Shown one piece after another: positions 61,821 through 64,000 of a stretch of DNA of 64,000 nucleotides. Source of the DNA: Thermococcus pacificus (lineage in GTDB: Archaea > Methanobacteriota_B > Thermococci > Thermococcales > Thermococcaceae). Position numbers and translations under genes: made by a program. How positions within the stretch are numbered: the first letter of the stretch is position 1; each line of letters opens with the position of its first letter. The notes beneath the pieces were generated by a model, which did not search any database, had not been told where the DNA came from, and saw nothing but the letters and a program-made list of their open reading frames with translations. Where the stretch lies: positions 868,001-932,000 of the forward strand of contig NZ_CP015102.1 in assembly GCF_002214485.1 (NCBI RefSeq), read 5' to 3'.

Positions 61821-62716
61821 CTTCTCTTTTCTTCATTGCATATCACGTTCTTACTGGTGCACCGGTTCACCTCAAGCTGAACCGTCACGTGAGTTATCCC
61901 GTACTTCCTCAGCCTTTCCTCGACCTCGTCTATTATGGCCTGGCCTTTACTTACCGGCATGTCGTCAACCTCAACGTGGCACTCGAAGTGGATTTCCTTC
62001 TCCCCAATCCGCCAGGCATGGAAGTGGTGGGCGTTCTTAACTCCCGGGATGGACTCGATTTCCCTTTTTATCACCTCGAAGTCGAGCTCTGGAGAAGCCT
62101 CCATTAGAACCTCAACGCTCTCCTTCAGTATCTCGTAGCCCTCCCTCAGGATGTAGAGCGATATGAAGACCGTAACGAGCGGGTCAACCCAGGTGACGTT
62201 CCACTTGATTATCAAAACCCCACCGACGACGACCGCCACGGAAGAGAGGGTGTCGCTCATGAGGTGCAGATAAGCGGAGCGGACATTCATGCTCTCGTGA
62301 GCGTGGCTGTGGAGGAGGAGAACGGAGATGAGGTTGGCGCCAAGGCCTATTAAGGCAACCCCCAGCATAAGCGGACCGTCTATCGGCTCCGGGTTTTTGA
62401 AGCGCCTGTAAGCCTCAACAAGGAGGAAGAGGGAAACCCCAACGAGGACGGCGGAGTTTATGAAGGCAACGAGGATTTCGGCCCTCTTGTACCCAAAGGT
62501 GTACTTCTCGTTGGCCCTTCTCTCGCCGATTTTTATCGCGAAGTAGCTCGCGAGTAAACTCATCGAGTCACTGAAGTTGTGGAGGGAATCGCTGAGGAGG
62601 GAGAGGCTTCCCGAGAGGATTCCACCGATTACTTCGGCAATCGTGATGACCAAGTTGAGAGCTATCGAGAAGGCCATCCTCCCCTTAAGCTCGCCGTGAT
62701 GATGGTGATGGCCCAT
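61817..62716 (-). CDS. Cation diffusion facilitator (CDF), Zn/Co/Cd type
   Basis: A 299-residue efflux protein with six helices and a C-terminal metal-sensing domain. Metal site residues are visible in SDSLHNFSDSM and MSDTLSSVAVVVGG. The N-terminus is a natural His run (MGHHHHHGE), and HFHAWRIGEKEIHFECHVEV near the C-terminus carries further His. It would expel zinc or related ions. Overlaps the TPR gene end by 4 nt (convergent). Confidence 0.88.
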   Translation of the reverse strand: MGHHHHHGELKGRMAFSIALNLVITIAEVIGGILSGSLSLLSDSLHNFSDSMSLLASYFAIKIGERRANEKYTFGYKRAEILVAFINSAVLVGVSLFLLVEAYRRFKNPEPIDGPLMLGVALIGLGANLISVLLLHSHAHESMNVRSAYLHLMSDTLSSVAVVVGGVLIIKWNVTWVDPLVTVFISLYILREGYEILKESVEVLMEASPELDFEVIKREIESIPGVKNAHHFHAWRIGEKEIHFECHVEVDDMPVSKGQAIIDEVEERLRKYGITHVTVQLEVNRCTSKNVICNEEKRS

Positions 62717-62782
62717 TCTTTACCCACCATTTTCCGGTGAAGTGAAGGGCTTAAAAATGTTTTGAACGTTAAGATTGAAATC

Positions 62783-63112
62783 TCAACGAAGCTTCCGAAG
62801 GACATCTCCCACTTTCATGGGGGTATCGAGGACAACCATCTTAATCCCAGCTGAATCCAAAATCATCTTACCCTTAGGGCAGTCCGTTCTTGATATTATG
62901 GCGTTGATGCCGAGGTTGACCAGAAAGAGGGCAACTTTTGAGCCTGCTCCATAAGGCTCCTGCCTGTAGGGGTTCTCAATGACTTTAACGTCCTTTACAG
63001 CTCCGTCTTCAACCTCAACAAGCGTAAACGTTTCGGCCCTCACCAAACTCTTGTGAACTTCATCGTCGAGACCGCCCTTTGAAGTAGGAACCGCAACCAG
63101 CGTTTTCACCAC
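62783..63112 (-). CDS. NifX/NifB-related dinitrogenase cofactor-binding-like protein
   Basis: A 109-residue RNase-H-like protein of the NifX/NafY/VnfX family (VAVPTSKGGLDDEVH at the start, GAGSKVALFLVNLGINAIISR in the middle). In non-nitrogen-fixing archaea, these bind Fe-S or other cofactors or act as small metalloprotein assembly factors. A GTG at 63112 begins about 25 bp after a TATA-like CTTAAAAATT, so it is probably leaderless; GTG 63109 is equivalent. Confidence 0.8.
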   Translation of the reverse strand: MVKTLVAVPTSKGGLDDEVHKSLVRAETFTLVEVEDGAVKDVKVIENPYRQEPYGAGSKVALFLVNLGINAIISRTDCPKGKMILDSAGIKMVVLDTPMKVGDVLRKLR

Positions 63113-63171
63113 CGGTCAAGAATGGGTGAAAGAATTTTTAAGTTTGCCTCCCAAGGACTTCCGGTGGTGTT

Positions 63172-63582
63172 ATGGAGAGGCTTGAGTACAAGGCCGAGCT
63201 TGAGTGGGACGGCAACGTCGGGAGCACTGCTAAAGTTAGAGAGTTCACCTTCAAAATTGACACCAACACCGACGGCCGCAATGCTGGCCCGAACCCGACC
63301 GAGTACCTCCTCTCGGCCATAGGCGGATGTCTGACGGTGAACTGGGGGCGGCTCATCAAGAAGATGCGTCTGGACGTGGAGGGCTTCAAGGTCGAGGTCA
63401 GGGGATGGCGCACGAGGGACGAGCCCCAGCTGAGAGAGATAACCTACAAGATCACCGTTTTCACGAACGAGCCGGAGAGAAAGATACTCCGCGTCAAGGA
63501 GCTCGCCGAGAAGTACGGGACGGTCTTCAACACAGTCGGAGCGGAGAAAATAAATGGGGAAGTCGAGATAGTCAGACCGTAG
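63172..63582 (+). CDS. OsmC/Ohr-family protein lacking the second cysteine
   Basis: A 136-residue OsmC-like protein. The first catalytic Cys is present in IGGCLTVNW (Cys53), but in the loop where the resolving Cys should appear the sequence is LAEKYGTVFNT, with Tyr at that spot. A Cys-Cys peroxidase cycle therefore looks unlikely. GGTGG 4 nt before the ATG. It shares an A+T-rich promoter region (TTTTTAAG, about 63131-63140) with the divergent NifX-like gene and overlaps the convergent symporter gene by 11 nt. Confidence 0.85.
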   Translation: MERLEYKAELEWDGNVGSTAKVREFTFKIDTNTDGRNAGPNPTEYLLSAIGGCLTVNWGRLIKKMRLDVEGFKVEVRGWRTRDEPQLREITYKITVFTNEPERKILRVKELAEKYGTVFNTVGAEKINGEVEIVRP

Positions 63583-64000
63583 CTGGAGTTCCTCCCTCGC
63601 TGCACGTCTCGAAGATACATTTAATCCTCTCAGCGGCCTTCAGGTATAGGATGAGGAAGATTATCTGGAATATTGGGAGCGTAGCGGCTGGAATCGCCAC
63701 CAGGGGCTCGAATGCGAGGGTGGCAATCGCTATTGCCGTCCCGTTGTTCTTGCCGACGCTGAGGAAAGCGATGGCCATGTGCTCCCCGTACTTCAGGCCA
63801 AGGGCTCTGTCTAGCCACGTGATGAGGCCGAGCATGATCACCATGTAGACCGTGTTCACGACGGCAAGCTCGACGAGAAGCGTCCACTTGCTCAGCAGGA
63901 GTTCGGCCTTCATAAAGAATATCAGGCCGACGAGGACGAGCATTGTGGACATCGTTATGGCCCCAAAGAGTGGCTTCAGCGACAGGAAGCGCTCCGGGCC
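63572..64000 (-). CDS. Bile acid:sodium symporter (BASS)-like protein, C-terminal part
   Basis: The gene enters from the right edge; about 142 codons are visible. Four to five membrane helices are present, with the conserved VGKNNGTAIAIATL motif of BASS/Arsenite-type transporters. Organic anions imported with Na+ are typical substrates, but this one is not determined. An internal ATG at 63952 is unlikely to be the start, since the frame continues naturally upstream (PERFLSLKPLFGAIT). The last 11 nt overlap the OsmC gene. Confidence 0.8.
   Translation of the reverse strand, partial: GPERFLSLKPLFGAITMSTMLVLVGLIFFMKAELLLSKWTLLVELAVVNTVYMVIMLGLITWLDRALGLKYGEHMAIAFLSVGKNNGTAIAIATLAFEPLVAIPAATLPIFQIIFLILYLKAAERIKCIFETCSEGGTPATV

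Noticed and set aside
63952-63954. ATG at 63952 as start of the BASS-like gene
   Set aside because: The frame stays open and protein-like to the right edge, so the real start is outside the window.

Overview
The window is chromosomal DNA from a hyperthermophilic euryarchaeon of the order Thermococcales, most likely the genus Thermococcus. This rests on gene content (ADP-dependent glucokinase, cupin-type glucose-6-phosphate isomerase, single-chain RpoB followed by split RpoA1/RpoA2, archaeal aIF2-alpha, Nop10, eL44, eS27), on GGTGA/GGAGGTGA ribosome binding sites, on TATA boxes about 25 bp before starts with several leaderless genes, and on tRNA genes with encoded CCA. The species cannot be fixed from the sequence alone.

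Layout. 0-8 kb: edge of a sodium-dependent transporter, maltodextrin phosphorylase, PEP carboxykinase, a sugar nucleotidyltransferase paired with a degenerate phosphohexomutase, dTMP kinase, then a decayed patch with a truncated ABC-2 permease and a candidate C/D box sRNA. 8-13 kb: a DUF2334 protein, an alpha/beta hydrolase and two MFS transporters. 13-21 kb: glycerol catabolism (two glycerophosphodiesterases, glycerol kinase, and a three-gene flavoprotein glycerol-3-phosphate dehydrogenase operon). 21-25 kb: secreted lipoproteins, a PrsW protease, a metallophosphoesterase and a HAD hydrolase preceded by an unlisted 29-codon ORF. 25-28 kb: the glycine decarboxylase P-protein pair. 28-30 kb: a gene-poor stretch with a frameshifted relic and three tRNA genes. 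30-39.5 kb: the RNA polymerase/ribosomal operon rpoH-rpoB-rpoA1-rpoA2-rpl30e-nusA-rps12-rps7.

39.5-43.4 kb: a MazF-type toxin-antitoxin pair fused by overlaps to a phosphodiesterase gene, the Nre DNA-repair protein, tRNA-Cys, tRNA-Ser, a second candidate C/D sRNA and a ubiquitin-like SAMP/MoaD protein. 43.4-46.1 kb: an A+T-richer island of unrecognised secreted proteins, with a frameshift and a duplicated gene tail. 46-51 kb: alanine aminotransferase, a split LysO exporter, a third candidate C/D sRNA, and the translation operon rpl44e-rps27e-aIF2-alpha-nop10-PAC2. 51-53 kb: a CbiMNQO metal-uptake ECF transporter. 53-58 kb: sugar phosphate metabolism (phosphomannomutase, mannose-1-phosphate guanylyltransferase/isomerase, ADP-glucokinase, phosphoglucose isomerase). 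58-64 kb: M50 protease, KH protein, TraB protein, RNase Z, TPR protein, CDF transporter, NifX-like protein, OsmC and the edge of a bile acid:sodium symporter-like protein.

Carbon flow is the main metabolic theme: maltodextrin phosphorolysis, ADP-dependent glucose phosphorylation, PEP carboxykinase and glycerol entry are all here. Sequences resembling the Thermococcales glycolytic motif (TATCAC-N5-GTGATA) lie at malP, glkA and pgiA. The least ordinary items are the degenerate phosphohexomutase next to its nucleotidyltransferase, three candidate C/D sRNAs with the same internal spacing, a possible RNA switch ahead of rpl44e, and several relic genes.
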